From: Ferriphaselus amnicola
Lineage (GTDB): Bacteria; Pseudomonadota; Gammaproteobacteria; Burkholderiales; Gallionellaceae
DNA length: 64,000 nt
Direction of reading: 5' to 3'
Assembly (NCBI RefSeq): GCF_000974685.2
Contig: NZ_AP018738.1
Coordinates: forward strand, 1 to 64,000
The translations under genes and the position numbers were made by a program. A model generated the notes under the pieces. It was given only the letters and a program-made list of their open reading frames with translations, was not told the DNA's origin and searched no databases. Below, piece by piece: positions 21,409 to 29,313 of the stretch. The first letter of the stretch is position 1, and every line of letters begins with the position of its first letter.

Positions 21409-22230
21409 ATGGCGACATATGCAATTGGCGACCTTCAGGGATGCTACGCAGAGCTTCAGAGCTTGCTGGAGCGGATTTGCTTTGACCCTACTCAGGACAA
21501 GCTCTGGCTAGTGGGCGACCTAGTCAATCGTGGGCCAGGATCGCTGGAGGTGCTGCGCTTCGTTCGATCATTGGGCGACTCTGCCATCACTGTGCTGGGT
21601 AATCACGATTTGCACTTGCTCGCGGTCGCCGCTGGACTGGCTAAACTGCACCGAGGCGATACCTTGGATCAACTCCTTAATGCGCCCGACTGTGACGAGT
21701 TGTTACACTGGCTGCGCCAGCAGCGTTTGCTTCATGCCGAAGAGAACTACGTTCTGGTTCACGCTGGCTTGCTACCAAGCTGGACGGTCGAGCAAGCGCG
21801 TGGGCTGGCTCACGAAGTCGAGAGCGCTTTACGTAGTGATGACTACGCCGAGTTCTTTGCTCAAATGTATGGTAATGCCCCTATCGCTTGGTCGAGTGAG
21901 CTTTCTGGTTACCAACGTTTGCGCGTCATCACCAATGCCTGCACGCGGATGCGCATCTGCACGCCACAGGGTGAGATGGAGTTCAAGTTCAAGGGAGAGG
22001 TTAGTAAGATCCCAGCGGGTTATCTGCCATGGTTTGAGGTGCCAGATCGTGCCAGCCGTGATGCCACGATTGTCGTCGGCCACTGGTCGGCACTTGGCTT
22101 AAAAGTCACGCCCAATCTCATCGCGCTGGACACAGGTTGTTTGTGGGGCGGTCCAATGACGGCTATTCGCCTCGACGACCGGCGGCTCTTTCAGGTAGGC
22201 TGCAACACTCCCGTTGCAAAAGATTGGTAG
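21409..22230 (+). CDS. apaH: Symmetrical bis(5'-nucleosyl)-tetraphosphatase
   Basis: ApaH splits Ap4A and related dinucleoside polyphosphates into two ADP, and in some bacteria also removes Np4 caps from RNA. The 273-aa protein shows the metallophosphoesterase blocks in order: GDLQGCYAEL, GDLVNRGPGSLEVL, GNHDLHLL, and VHAGLLPSW further on. Length matches the family. It is a stand-alone plus-strand gene with 157 bases upstream, and its end meets a convergent methyltransferase gene three bases away. Confidence 0.95.
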   Translation: MATYAIGDLQGCYAELQSLLERICFDPTQDKLWLVGDLVNRGPGSLEVLRFVRSLGDSAITVLGNHDLHLLAVAAGLAKLHRGDTLDQLLNAPDCDELLHWLRQQRLLHAEENYVLVHAGLLPSWTVEQARGLAHEVESALRSDDYAEFFAQMYGNAPIAWSSELSGYQRLRVITNACTRMRICTPQGEMEFKFKGEVSKIPAGYLPWFEVPDRASRDATIVVGHWSALGLKVTPNLIALDTGCLWGGPMTAIRLDDRRLFQVGCNTPVAKDW

Positions 22231-22233
22231 CGG

Positions 22234-22890
22234 CTAGTTTCGCCGGAAATGCAGTAGTCGTCCGCGATAGGGGCTACCGTCATGTAGGGGCGTGGCTATC
22301 GGCGTCTCGCACAGGGTAAAGCCGGCCAGAGTCATATTCTGGTTGAAGGCGCTACGATTACTACGGTTTGGGTCGATGATGAGTACTTCAGCTTGAGCTG
22401 CCGCGTGCAGAAGTATGAACTCCACTAATTGCGCTGGGTGGTCGCGCTCGTACAGTACATCGCTACCGATGATCAGTTCGAACCTACCCAATAATGGATT
22501 GCTGCGCCCCCAGTTGCCAATGTGGTATTTCAGTGCGGGCAGGTGATTGAGCTGCAGATTGGCTTGTAGAAAGGCGTTTGTCAGCGGATGGCGGTCGCTC
22601 GCGGTGATGTCGCCTAAGCGACGATGGATCACCAAACTAGCCAGCCCTAAACCGCAGCCGATCTCTAATATCCGGCCGGAGCCAAACTCCCAGCCTTGCA
22701 TCAAATCAGCCATCTTTTGTGCAGAAGGCCAGACTTGACCGAATAACGGCCAACAGGCGGGCGAAATTCCTGCGGCCTCGGCTTCTCCCAGCGGATCATG
22801 GAACTGCTGCCGATCCAGCAGTGATCGAACATGCAGATCGTCTCCGCCCACGACCGAAATATCTTGCCACTTCAGCTTATAGCCGAGCAT
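22234..22890 (-). CDS. Class I SAM-dependent methyltransferase
   Basis: The 218-aa protein has a Rossmann-type methyltransferase core: motif I LEIGCGLGLASL (about 76-87), an acidic loop ITASDRHPLT (about 95-104), and IIGSDVLYERDH (about 141-152). It resembles bacterial relatives of the METTL21/FAM86 lysine methyltransferases, which have a similar N-terminal WPSAQKMADL region. The substrate is not known and cannot be read here. It lies downstream of infA on the same strand with a 17-bp gap, so co-transcription is likely. Confidence 0.8.
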   Translation of the reverse strand: MLGYKLKWQDISVVGGDDLHVRSLLDRQQFHDPLGEAEAAGISPACWPLFGQVWPSAQKMADLMQGWEFGSGRILEIGCGLGLASLVIHRRLGDITASDRHPLTNAFLQANLQLNHLPALKYHIGNWGRSNPLLGRFELIIGSDVLYERDHPAQLVEFILLHAAAQAEVLIIDPNRSNRSAFNQNMTLAGFTLCETPIATPLHDGSPYRGRLLHFRRN

Positions 22891-22907
22891 GGCGAAAGGT
22901 GGGGCGT

Positions 22908-23171
22908 TTAATATCTTCGCTTGAATTGCGGAGCGGCCGCAGCGCCGCGTCCTTCGATATGGCGGAACGTAATACGTCCTTTGCTCAAATCGTAAGGGGA
23001 AAGTTCCAGCGAAACTTTGTCGCCCATGATGATGCGGATGTGATTTTTGCGCATCTTACCCGCGCTATACGCGATGAGCTGATGGCCGTTTTCCAGCGTG
23101 ACGCGAAAGCGCGAGTCCGGCAGAACTTCATCCACCACACCATTCATTTCTAGTAATTCTTCTTTAGCCAT
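22908..23171 (-). CDS. infA: Translation initiation factor IF-1
   Basis: IF-1 is the small OB-fold factor that binds the 30S A site during initiation. The 87-aa protein starts [20 protein letters not shown] and keeps the core [21 protein letters not shown]. It is longer than the usual 72 aa because of a C-terminal tail ([18 protein letters not shown]), a form common as a second IF-1 in betaproteobacteria. The ATG at 23171 is used because the family starts there and GGAG-like sequence precedes it. It lies downstream of the cold-shock gene, with the cold-shock terminator between. Confidence 0.93.
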   Translation of the reverse strand: MAKEELLEMNGVVDEVLPDSRFRVTLENGHQLIAYSAGKMRKNHIRIIMGDKVSLELSPYDLSKGRITFRHIEGRGAAAAPQFKRRY

Positions 23172-23191
23172 TTCCACACTCCTTCGGAAGG

Positions 23192-23223
23192 TCAAAAAGA
23201 AAGAGCCCGGCAAGCCGAGCTCT
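23192..23223 (-). terminator. Intrinsic terminator after the cold-shock gene
   Basis: On the minus strand a stem of about 9-10 bp (23214-23223 with 23202-23211, one G-T pair) is followed by TTCTTTTTG. It lies between csp and infA and would end or attenuate csp transcripts. Confidence 0.7.
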
Positions 23224-23262
23224 CCGGCAGGGCAGCATGGTTAGCCATGCTAGCCTGTCCGT

Positions 23263-23469
23263 TTAGTCCGCTGCGCGGATGTTCGATGCTTGCTGACCCT
23301 TAGGGCCGGCAGTGATGTCAAAGCTCACGCGCTGACCTTCGGTCAGAGTCTTGAAGCCAGAGCTTTGGATTGCGGAAAAGTGCGCGAACAAGTCATCGCC
23401 ACCATTTTCTGGAGTGATGAAGCCGAAGCCCTTGGAATCATTGAACCACTTAACTGTACCGTTTGCCAT
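23263..23469 (-). CDS. cspA: CspA-family cold-shock protein
   Basis: The 68-aa single-domain protein is a standard CspA-type nucleic-acid chaperone. It has both RNA-binding motifs, KGFGFITPE (RNP1) and DLFAHFSAI (RNP2). Such proteins melt RNA secondary structure, in the cold or constitutively depending on the paralogue. AGGAG lies at good distance before the ATG. The 5' leader is long (about 140 nt if the predicted promoter is right), as is typical for cold-regulated csp genes. Confidence 0.95.
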   Translation of the reverse strand: MANGTVKWFNDSKGFGFITPENGGDDLFAHFSAIQSSGFKTLTEGQRVSFDITAGPKGQQASNIRAAD

Positions 23470-23616
23470 ATCTTGAATCTCCTGAAAAACTAATAAAAAG
23501 GGACTTGCCCCCGATTGGGACGAAGGTCAAGACGGCAGGGTGATGAAGGGATGAATACCGCAGAAAGCAGGAACTAAACCAGACAGCAACGACAGACTTG
23601 AAAATCGCAGGCGCGA

Positions 23617-23645
23617 ACTATGCGCTGTATCTTGTGGAATTGCAA
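23617..23645 (-). promoter_or_regulatory. Putative csp promoter with long structured leader
   Basis: On the minus strand TTGCAA (23645-23640) and CATAGT (23622-23617) are 17 bp apart. Transcription would begin near 23610, leaving about 140 nt before the csp ATG. The leader holds a GC-rich segment followed by a T-run near 23490-23515, which could fold in a temperature-dependent way. No other feature is seen between csp and murI. Confidence 0.4.
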
Positions 23646-23681
23646 ACGAAATTATTGAATTTCACCGCAATCGGCAGAGAT

Positions 23682-24512
23682 TCACGTTTCGGCCGAGGGC
23701 AAACGCAGCACATCTACGGCTTTTCCCCACAACCTAGACATGATGCGCGCTGCTGATACGGGATCTCCACTGGTGTAGAAGCGCTCGGTGCCCGTAGGCC
23801 GAGCAAGCACCTCTTCTAAATCACTGGATGGTGGCTTGGGCAGTTCGAGGGCGATGCGGCGCTTCAGTTCGCGGGCAACGGCCATGCCGGTGTCGATCAA
23901 GGTGATCTTGCTGCCGACGACTTCTCGAATCAGCGGAGCAAGAAAAGGATAATGGGTGCAGCCAAGAATGATGGTATCCGCTCCATTTTTGAGTAAGGGC
24001 GCGGTATAGCGCTCGACCAACTGCCGTGCTTCTGTGCTTTGCAGGTCGCCACGCTCCACTACTTCTACCAGTCTAGGGCAGCCTTGCGTGACGATCTTCA
24101 CGTTGCCGGCATACCTTTCCAGTAGAGCGGCAAAGCGTGCGCTTTCCAGCGTTCCGACGGTGGCTAGTACGCCGACCACGCCGCGCTTGCTGGCGGTGAC
24201 GGCAGGTTTGACGGCGGGTTCCATGCCGATGATGGGGAGCGCATAGCGGCTGCGCAATCCGCCAGCCGCCGCCGCCGTGGCTGTATTACAGGCGATGACG
24301 ATGGCTTCTGCGCCTTGCTCAATCAGGAAGCGACTGAGGATGTGCGAGCGGGACTCGATGTACAGCGGCGACTTGTCGCCATAGGGAACGTACGCAGAGT
24401 CAGCGACATAAACCAGGTGTGCATCCGGCAAAGCGGCGCGGATATGCTGCAATACCGACAGCCCGCCTACGCCGGAATCAAACACGCCGATGGTTCCAGA
24501 GAACGATGTCAC
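23682..24512 (-). CDS. murI: Glutamate racemase
   Basis: MurI converts L-glutamate to D-glutamate for peptidoglycan. The 276-aa protein has the N-terminal GVFDSGVGGLSVL block and both catalytic cysteines, in VIACNTATAAA and ILGCTHYPFLAP, with the expected spacing. The start is a GTG at 24512. It lies 42 bp downstream of ybiT on the same strand. With dat elsewhere in the window, the cell may have two ways to make D-glutamate. Confidence 0.96.
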   Translation of the reverse strand: MTSFSGTIGVFDSGVGGLSVLQHIRAALPDAHLVYVADSAYVPYGDKSPLYIESRSHILSRFLIEQGAEAIVIACNTATAAAAGGLRSRYALPIIGMEPAVKPAVTASKRGVVGVLATVGTLESARFAALLERYAGNVKIVTQGCPRLVEVVERGDLQSTEARQLVERYTAPLLKNGADTIILGCTHYPFLAPLIREVVGSKITLIDTGMAVARELKRRIALELPKPPSSDLEEVLARPTGTERFYTSGDPVSAARIMSRLWGKAVDVLRLPSAET

Positions 24513-24554
24513 GCCCTAGCTCCCGTCACTCCTGCTGCGGCAGGGGTAAGCCAA

Positions 24555-26150
24555 TCAAGCCTCCAGCTGGCTGCGCAGATACTCTTCGTACGTGCCATGG
24601 TAATCAGTCACGCCCTTTTCGCTGATTTCGATGATGCGCGTGGCCAGCGAGGAAACGAATTCGCGGTCATGGCTGACGAATACCAGCGTGCCTTTGAACT
24701 GATCCAGCGCGGTATTCAGCGACTCGATCGACTCCATGTCCATGTGGTTGGTCGGTTCGTCCATCAGCAACACGTTGTGTTTTTGCAGCATCAGCTTGCC
24801 AAACAACATGCGTCCCTTTTCACCGCCAGACAGTACCTTGACGTACTTTTTGGCATCGTCGCCCGAGAATAGCAAGCGTCCCAGAGTGCCGCGCACCACT
24901 TGATCGTCGTCGCTAGGGCCGCGCCAGTCGGTCATCCAGTCCATCATCAGCTTGTCTTCGGCGAAGTCGTGGGCATGATCTTGTGCGTAGTAGCCGATCT
25001 TCGCCTTATCGGTCCACTTGATGGTGCCGGTGTCGGTGGCCAGATCGCCCGCTAGGCAGCGCAACAGGGTGGTTTTACCGATACCGTTGGGGCCGATGAT
25101 GGCAACTCGCTCGCCTGCGTCGATGCGAAAATTCACATTCGAGAACAGTACGCGGTCAAAGCCTTTTGCCATATGTTGCACTTCAACGGCGGTGCGATGC
25201 AGCTTATCCTTTTCATCATATTCGAAGCGGATGAACGGGTATTGGCGGCTGGAGGGCTTGATGTCTTCGATCTTGATCTTATCAATCTGGCGTGCACGCG
25301 AAGTCGCTTGCTTGGCCTTGGAAGCATTCGCGGAGAAGCGCGCCACGAAGGCTTTCAACTCGGCGACTTTTTCTTTGGCCTTGGCGTTGTCGATGGATTG
25401 TTGTTCACGCGCTTGAGCGGACGCCATCATGTATTCATCGTAATTGCCCGGATACACGGTGATCTTGCCGTAATCCAGATCCGCCATGTGGGTGCACACG
25501 CTATTCAAGAAATGGCGATCGTGGGAGATGATGACCATCGTGCTGTTGCGCGCGTTGAGGATGTCTTCCAGCCAGCGGATGGTGTTGATGTCCAAGTTGT
25601 TGGTCGGCTCGTCTAGCAGCAGGATGTCTGGGTTAGCGAACAGCGCCTGCGCCAGCAACACGCGCAGCTTGAAGCCGGGCGCGACTTCGCGCATCGGGCC
25701 GTGGTGCAGGCCGATGGGAATGCCCACGCCCAGCAGCAACTCGCCGGCACGTGCTTCGGCTGTATAGCCATCGAACTCCGCAAACACGGCCTCCAGATCG
25801 GCGGCTCGCATGTAATCTTCTTCGGTCGCATCAGGATTGGCGTAAAGCGCGTCACGCTCGGACATGGCCTCCCACATCTCGGCGTGTCCCATCATCACCA
25901 CATCGAGTACGCGGTTGTCTTCATAAGCGAATTGGTCTTGGCGCAATTTACCAAGGCGCTCGCCACGGTCCAGCATCACCTCGCCGGAGGTTTGCTCCAA
26001 GTCGCGCCCGAGAATCTTCATGAACGTAGATTTGCCGCAGCCATTGGCGCCGATCAGGCCATAGCGGTTGCCGTCGCCGAACTTGACAGATACGTTTTCA
26101 AACAGTGGCTTAGCGCCAAACTGCATGGTGATATTGGCAGTAGAAAGCAT
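24555..26150 (-). CDS. ybiT: ABC-F ATPase, YbiT-type
   Basis: ABC-F proteins are soluble twin-ATPase factors that act on the ribosome rather than on transport. The 531-aa protein has two ABC domains, with Walker A motifs GANGCGKST and GPNGIGKTT, a second-domain signature LSGGEKGRM, and a charged inter-domain linker (about 245-320) of the P-site-tRNA-interaction type. No membrane segments are present. Start ([20 protein letters not shown]) and length (E. coli YbiT is 530 aa) fit the YbiT branch better than EttA or Uup. It is divergent from gshA. Confidence 0.92.
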   Translation of the reverse strand: MLSTANITMQFGAKPLFENVSVKFGDGNRYGLIGANGCGKSTFMKILGRDLEQTSGEVMLDRGERLGKLRQDQFAYEDNRVLDVVMMGHAEMWEAMSERDALYANPDATEEDYMRAADLEAVFAEFDGYTAEARAGELLLGVGIPIGLHHGPMREVAPGFKLRVLLAQALFANPDILLLDEPTNNLDINTIRWLEDILNARNSTMVIISHDRHFLNSVCTHMADLDYGKITVYPGNYDEYMMASAQAREQQSIDNAKAKEKVAELKAFVARFSANASKAKQATSRARQIDKIKIEDIKPSSRQYPFIRFEYDEKDKLHRTAVEVQHMAKGFDRVLFSNVNFRIDAGERVAIIGPNGIGKTTLLRCLAGDLATDTGTIKWTDKAKIGYYAQDHAHDFAEDKLMMDWMTDWRGPSDDDQVVRGTLGRLLFSGDDAKKYVKVLSGGEKGRMLFGKLMLQKHNVLLMDEPTNHMDMESIESLNTALDQFKGTLVFVSHDREFVSSLATRIIEISEKGVTDYHGTYEEYLRSQLEA

Positions 26151-26310
26151 GATAGCTACAGAATCCGGTGAAAAAACTGCGCGATTCTACCACTCGATGC
26201 GCCCCCCAGCGTTTTCAACCACATCCAAGACTGGAGATGTTGACGCTTCCAACACCGATAGCCCCTCGGAATCAGCTAGAATGACCCCCTCTGATTCCGC
26301 TCCAAATCCT

Positions 26311-27582
26311 ATGGTTCCCCATCTCACCACTGCTCTGAACGGCCCGTTACTCGATCTTGAGCAGCGCATCCTCAACGCCCAGCCTGCCATCGAACATTGG
26401 TTCCGAACCCAGTGGCAGGAACACACTATTCCGTTCTATGCCTCGGTGGATCTACGCAATGCCGGATTCAAGTTGGCTCCGGTCGATACCAACCTATTTC
26501 CCGGTGGCTTCAATAATCTGAATTCCGACTTTTTGCCGCTATGTGTGCAGGCAGCACAAAGTGCTATCGAGAAGATCTGCCCCGAAGCGCGCGGCGTTTT
26601 GCTGGTGCCGGAGAATCACACGCGCAACCAGTTCTATCTGCAAAATGTGGCGCGCCTCGCATTGATCTTGAAGCAAGCCGGCCTGAAAGTGCGTATCGGC
26701 AGCTTACTGCCGGAGATCACGGCTGCGACCACATTGACGCTGTCGAATGGGGCGACCTTGACGTTAGAGCCACTATTACGCAAGGGGAATCGCTTGGTGG
26801 TCGAGGGCTTCGATCCCTGCGTTATTTTGCTCAACAATGATTTGTCTGCGGGCGTGCCCGAGGTTTTGCAAAATCTGGAGCAGTCCGTGCTCCCGCCACT
26901 GCAAGCAGGTTGGACGACGCGTCGAAAGTCACAACACTTCGCAGCTTACGACCGCGTCGCTAATGAGTTCGCCCAAATCATCGGCATCGATCCTTGGCTC
27001 ATCAATCCCTATTTCGCCCGTTGCGGCGAAGTGGATTTTCAGGCGCAAACCGGCGAAGAATGCTTAGTGGCGCAAGTTGATAGCGTACTGCAAAAGATAC
27101 GCGCCAAATACGCCGAGTACGGCGTCAAGGACGAGCCTTTCGTCATTGTCAAAGCGGATGCAGGCACCTATGGCATGGGCATCATGACGGTGAAAGATGC
27201 CAACGAAGTGCGTGGTTTGAACCGAAAACAGCGCAACAAAATGGCGGTGGTCAAGGAAGGCTTGCAGGTGCACGATGTGTTGGTGCAAGAAGGTGTTTAC
27301 ACGTTTGAGCATATCAACGAGGCCGTCGCTGAGCCCGTGGTCTATATGGTCGATCACTACGTGGTCGGCGGTTTCTACCGCGTCCACACGGGGCGCGGCG
27401 TGGATGAGAACCTCAACGCTCCGGGGATGCACTTCGTGCCGCTCGCCTTCGAGACGTGCTGCTCCCTACCTAATCCTGATTGCGCACCGGACGATACGCC
27501 GAATCGCTTCTACGCCTATGGTGTTGTGGCACGGTTGGCGCTGCTGGCAGCAGCCGTGGAGCTCGAAGAGATGGCGGGGTAA
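26311..27582 (+). CDS. gshA: Glutamate-cysteine ligase (PF08886-type GshA)
   Basis: This is the first enzyme of glutathione synthesis, joining glutamate and cysteine with ATP. The sequence fits the PF08886 GshA family common in betaproteobacteria (DLRNAGFKLAPVDTNLFPGG, VKADAGTYGMGIMTV, and the RVHTGRGVDENLNAPGMHF region), not the E. coli GshA family. The start at 26311 (MVPHLTTALNGPLLDLEQRI, 423 aa) is chosen from family starts; 26281 is a possible alternative, and the longer frame from 26068 overlaps divergent ybiT. Its TAA overlaps the apbE ATG by one base. The second-step gene gshB, expected next, is not here. Confidence 0.92.
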   Translation: MVPHLTTALNGPLLDLEQRILNAQPAIEHWFRTQWQEHTIPFYASVDLRNAGFKLAPVDTNLFPGGFNNLNSDFLPLCVQAAQSAIEKICPEARGVLLVPENHTRNQFYLQNVARLALILKQAGLKVRIGSLLPEITAATTLTLSNGATLTLEPLLRKGNRLVVEGFDPCVILLNNDLSAGVPEVLQNLEQSVLPPLQAGWTTRRKSQHFAAYDRVANEFAQIIGIDPWLINPYFARCGEVDFQAQTGEECLVAQVDSVLQKIRAKYAEYGVKDEPFVIVKADAGTYGMGIMTVKDANEVRGLNRKQRNKMAVVKEGLQVHDVLVQEGVYTFEHINEAVAEPVVYMVDHYVVGGFYRVHTGRGVDENLNAPGMHFVPLAFETCCSLPNPDCAPDDTPNRFYAYGVVARLALLAAAVELEEMAG

Positions 27583-28640
27583 TGCTCGCCGTGGCTCGCT
27601 ATCTTGGTGGTTTATTGCTCGCCCTTTTGCTGACGGCGTGCGGCAAAGAGTTACTTTACCAAGAGCAGGGCTATGTCTTCGGCACGCTGGTGGAAGTCAC
27701 CGTCTATGGCGAGGAAGACGCGAAGTCCAAAGCTGCCGTTGCCACCGTAATGCACGAGTTCCAGCGTCTGCACGATTTACTGCACGCGTGGAAACCTAGC
27801 CCCTTGAGCGAACTGAACGCGGCGTTGGCATCCGGCGCTGGCTATCAAGTCACGCAAGAGCTGGCGGCGATGTTGCAAGAGGCCAGCGCACTATCGCAAC
27901 AATCAGGCGGCTTGTTCAATCCAGGCATCGGTGGCCTAGTCAAGCTGTGGGGGTTCCAGGCCGATGAGTTCAAGGCGGTGCTTCCCGATGAGCAGCAAGT
28001 ATCAGCCTTGGTGGCCGCGAATCCTCAGATGGGTGACCTGACATTGACTCCTGCCTCGGCAAGCGCCAACGTCACCGTGAGCAGCCGCAATCCCTCCATT
28101 CAATTCGATCTCGGCGGTTATGCCAAAGGCTATGCCCTTGACCGCGCGGTGAGTTTGCTCAAACAGCAAGGTATCCACAACGCGCTGGTCAACATCGGCG
28201 GCAACGTGATGGCGCTGGGGCAGCACGGTTCGCGTCCGTGGCGCGTTGGCATCCAGCATCCGCGCAAGCCCGCGCCGATTGCTACGCTGGAATTGCATGA
28301 TGGCGAAGCCATCGGTACGTCGGGCGACTACCAGCGCTATTTTGAGTTAGGTGGCAACCGCTATTGCCATCTGATCGACCCTCGCAGCGGACATCCCGCA
28401 CAAGGTGTCCAAGCCGTTACCATCCTGACCCACGGCGCGCGCGCGGGTGTGCTGTCCGACTCGGCCTCCAAGCCGTTGTTTATCGCTGGGGCAGCTGGGT
28501 GGCTGGCAGCCGCGCAACAGATGGGCTTAAACGAAGTCATGCTGATCGATCACGACGGCCATGTTCAGCTCACCGCCACGATGCAGAAACGGCTAGAATT
28601 CAGCGATAAAAATACCGTGCGCAAGATTGCACCTCACTAA
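27582..28640 (+). CDS. apbE: FAD:protein FMN transferase lipoprotein
   Basis: ApbE attaches FMN covalently to Thr/Ser residues of target flavoproteins such as NqrB/C and RnfG/D in the periplasm. The 352-aa product starts at the ATG overlapping the gshA stop. It has a lipoprotein signal (LALLLTACGK, lipobox LTAC) and the ApbE domain with VFGTLVEVTVYG, FDLGGYAKGYALDRAV and the DPRSGHPAQGVQAVTI metal/FAD region. No obvious flavinylated target gene is adjacent. Its place between gshA and the PTS genes is where gshB is commonly found in betaproteobacteria. Confidence 0.93.
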   Translation: MLAVARYLGGLLLALLLTACGKELLYQEQGYVFGTLVEVTVYGEEDAKSKAAVATVMHEFQRLHDLLHAWKPSPLSELNAALASGAGYQVTQELAAMLQEASALSQQSGGLFNPGIGGLVKLWGFQADEFKAVLPDEQQVSALVAANPQMGDLTLTPASASANVTVSSRNPSIQFDLGGYAKGYALDRAVSLLKQQGIHNALVNIGGNVMALGQHGSRPWRVGIQHPRKPAPIATLELHDGEAIGTSGDYQRYFELGGNRYCHLIDPRSGHPAQGVQAVTILTHGARAGVLSDSASKPLFIAGAAGWLAAAQQMGLNEVMLIDHDGHVQLTATMQKRLEFSDKNTVRKIAPH

Positions 28641-28649
28641 GGAAGGAAT

Positions 28650-29072
28650 ATGGTTGGAATTCTGCTAGTGACACACAACGGGCTGGGCAACAGTCTGCTG
28701 GATTGCGTGCGCCATGTGCTGCGCACTTTACCGCCACATTTACGTTCGCTGTCCGTGCAAGAGGATGACGATCCCTCACAAAAGGAAGCCGAAGGCCGCG
28801 CCTTGATCGCCGAGCTAGATCAGGGCGATGGTGTGCTAATACTGACCGATATGTTCGGTGCTACACCTAGCAACATCGGGCGTCGCCTGTGTCTATCGGA
28901 TCGGGTGATGGGCGTGGCTGGCGTCAATCTGCCCATGTTGCTGCGCATCAGTTGCTGCTGTGACAAGCCTCTCGGTGAGATGGCGCAACGCGCGCTGGAA
29001 GGCGGACGCGAATGTATCGTTTATATGGACTCGGAAAATCACCATGTTGCTACAGGATGCCTTGATCATTAA
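28650..29072 (+). CDS. PTS EIIA component, mannose family
   Basis: The 140-aa protein is a stand-alone EIIA-Man domain. The phosphorylated histidine is His9 in LLVTHNGLGNSL, and the GVLILTDMFGATPSNIG block is typical. No EIIB, EIIC or EIID gene is nearby, so it probably acts as a regulatory phosphate sink rather than in sugar uptake. AAGGAAGG precedes its ATG. Its 3' end overlaps the HPr gene by 29 bases, indicating translational coupling. Confidence 0.92.
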   Translation: MVGILLVTHNGLGNSLLDCVRHVLRTLPPHLRSLSVQEDDDPSQKEAEGRALIAELDQGDGVLILTDMFGATPSNIGRRLCLSDRVMGVAGVNLPMLLRISCCCDKPLGEMAQRALEGGRECIVYMDSENHHVATGCLDH

Positions 29073-29313
29073 CAAACTCGGGCTGCATGCCCGAGCCTCT
29101 GCCAAGCTAACGCAACTCGCCTCACAATTTCCCTGCGAAGTGTGGCTGTCGCGCAACAACCGCCGCATCAACGCCAAAAGCATCATGGGCGTGATGATGC
29201 TGGCCGCCGCCAAAGGCAGCACTATTGCCATCGAAACCAACGGCGAGCGCGAACAGGAGGCGATGGATGCTCTACTTGCGCTGATCAACGATTTTTTCGG
29301 AGAAGGCGAGTGA
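29044..29313 (+). CDS. ptsH: PTS phosphocarrier protein HPr
   Basis: HPr carries phosphate from EI to EIIA. The 89-aa protein shows the active His15 in KLGLHARASAKL and the regulatory Ser46 in NAKSIMGVMML, which HPr kinase/phosphorylase (HprK) would modify. hprK is not in the window. The ATG at 29044 is chosen for family length and alignment. The gene overlaps the EIIA gene and, by 4 nt, the ptsI GTG. Confidence 0.95.
   Translation: MLLQDALIINKLGLHARASAKLTQLASQFPCEVWLSRNNRRINAKSIMGVMMLAAAKGSTIAIETNGEREQEAMDALLALINDFFGEGE

Noticed and set aside
26068-26310. Long N-terminal extension of gshA
   Set aside because: It overlaps the start of divergent ybiT and has no resemblance to GshA; family proteins begin at MVPHLTTALN.
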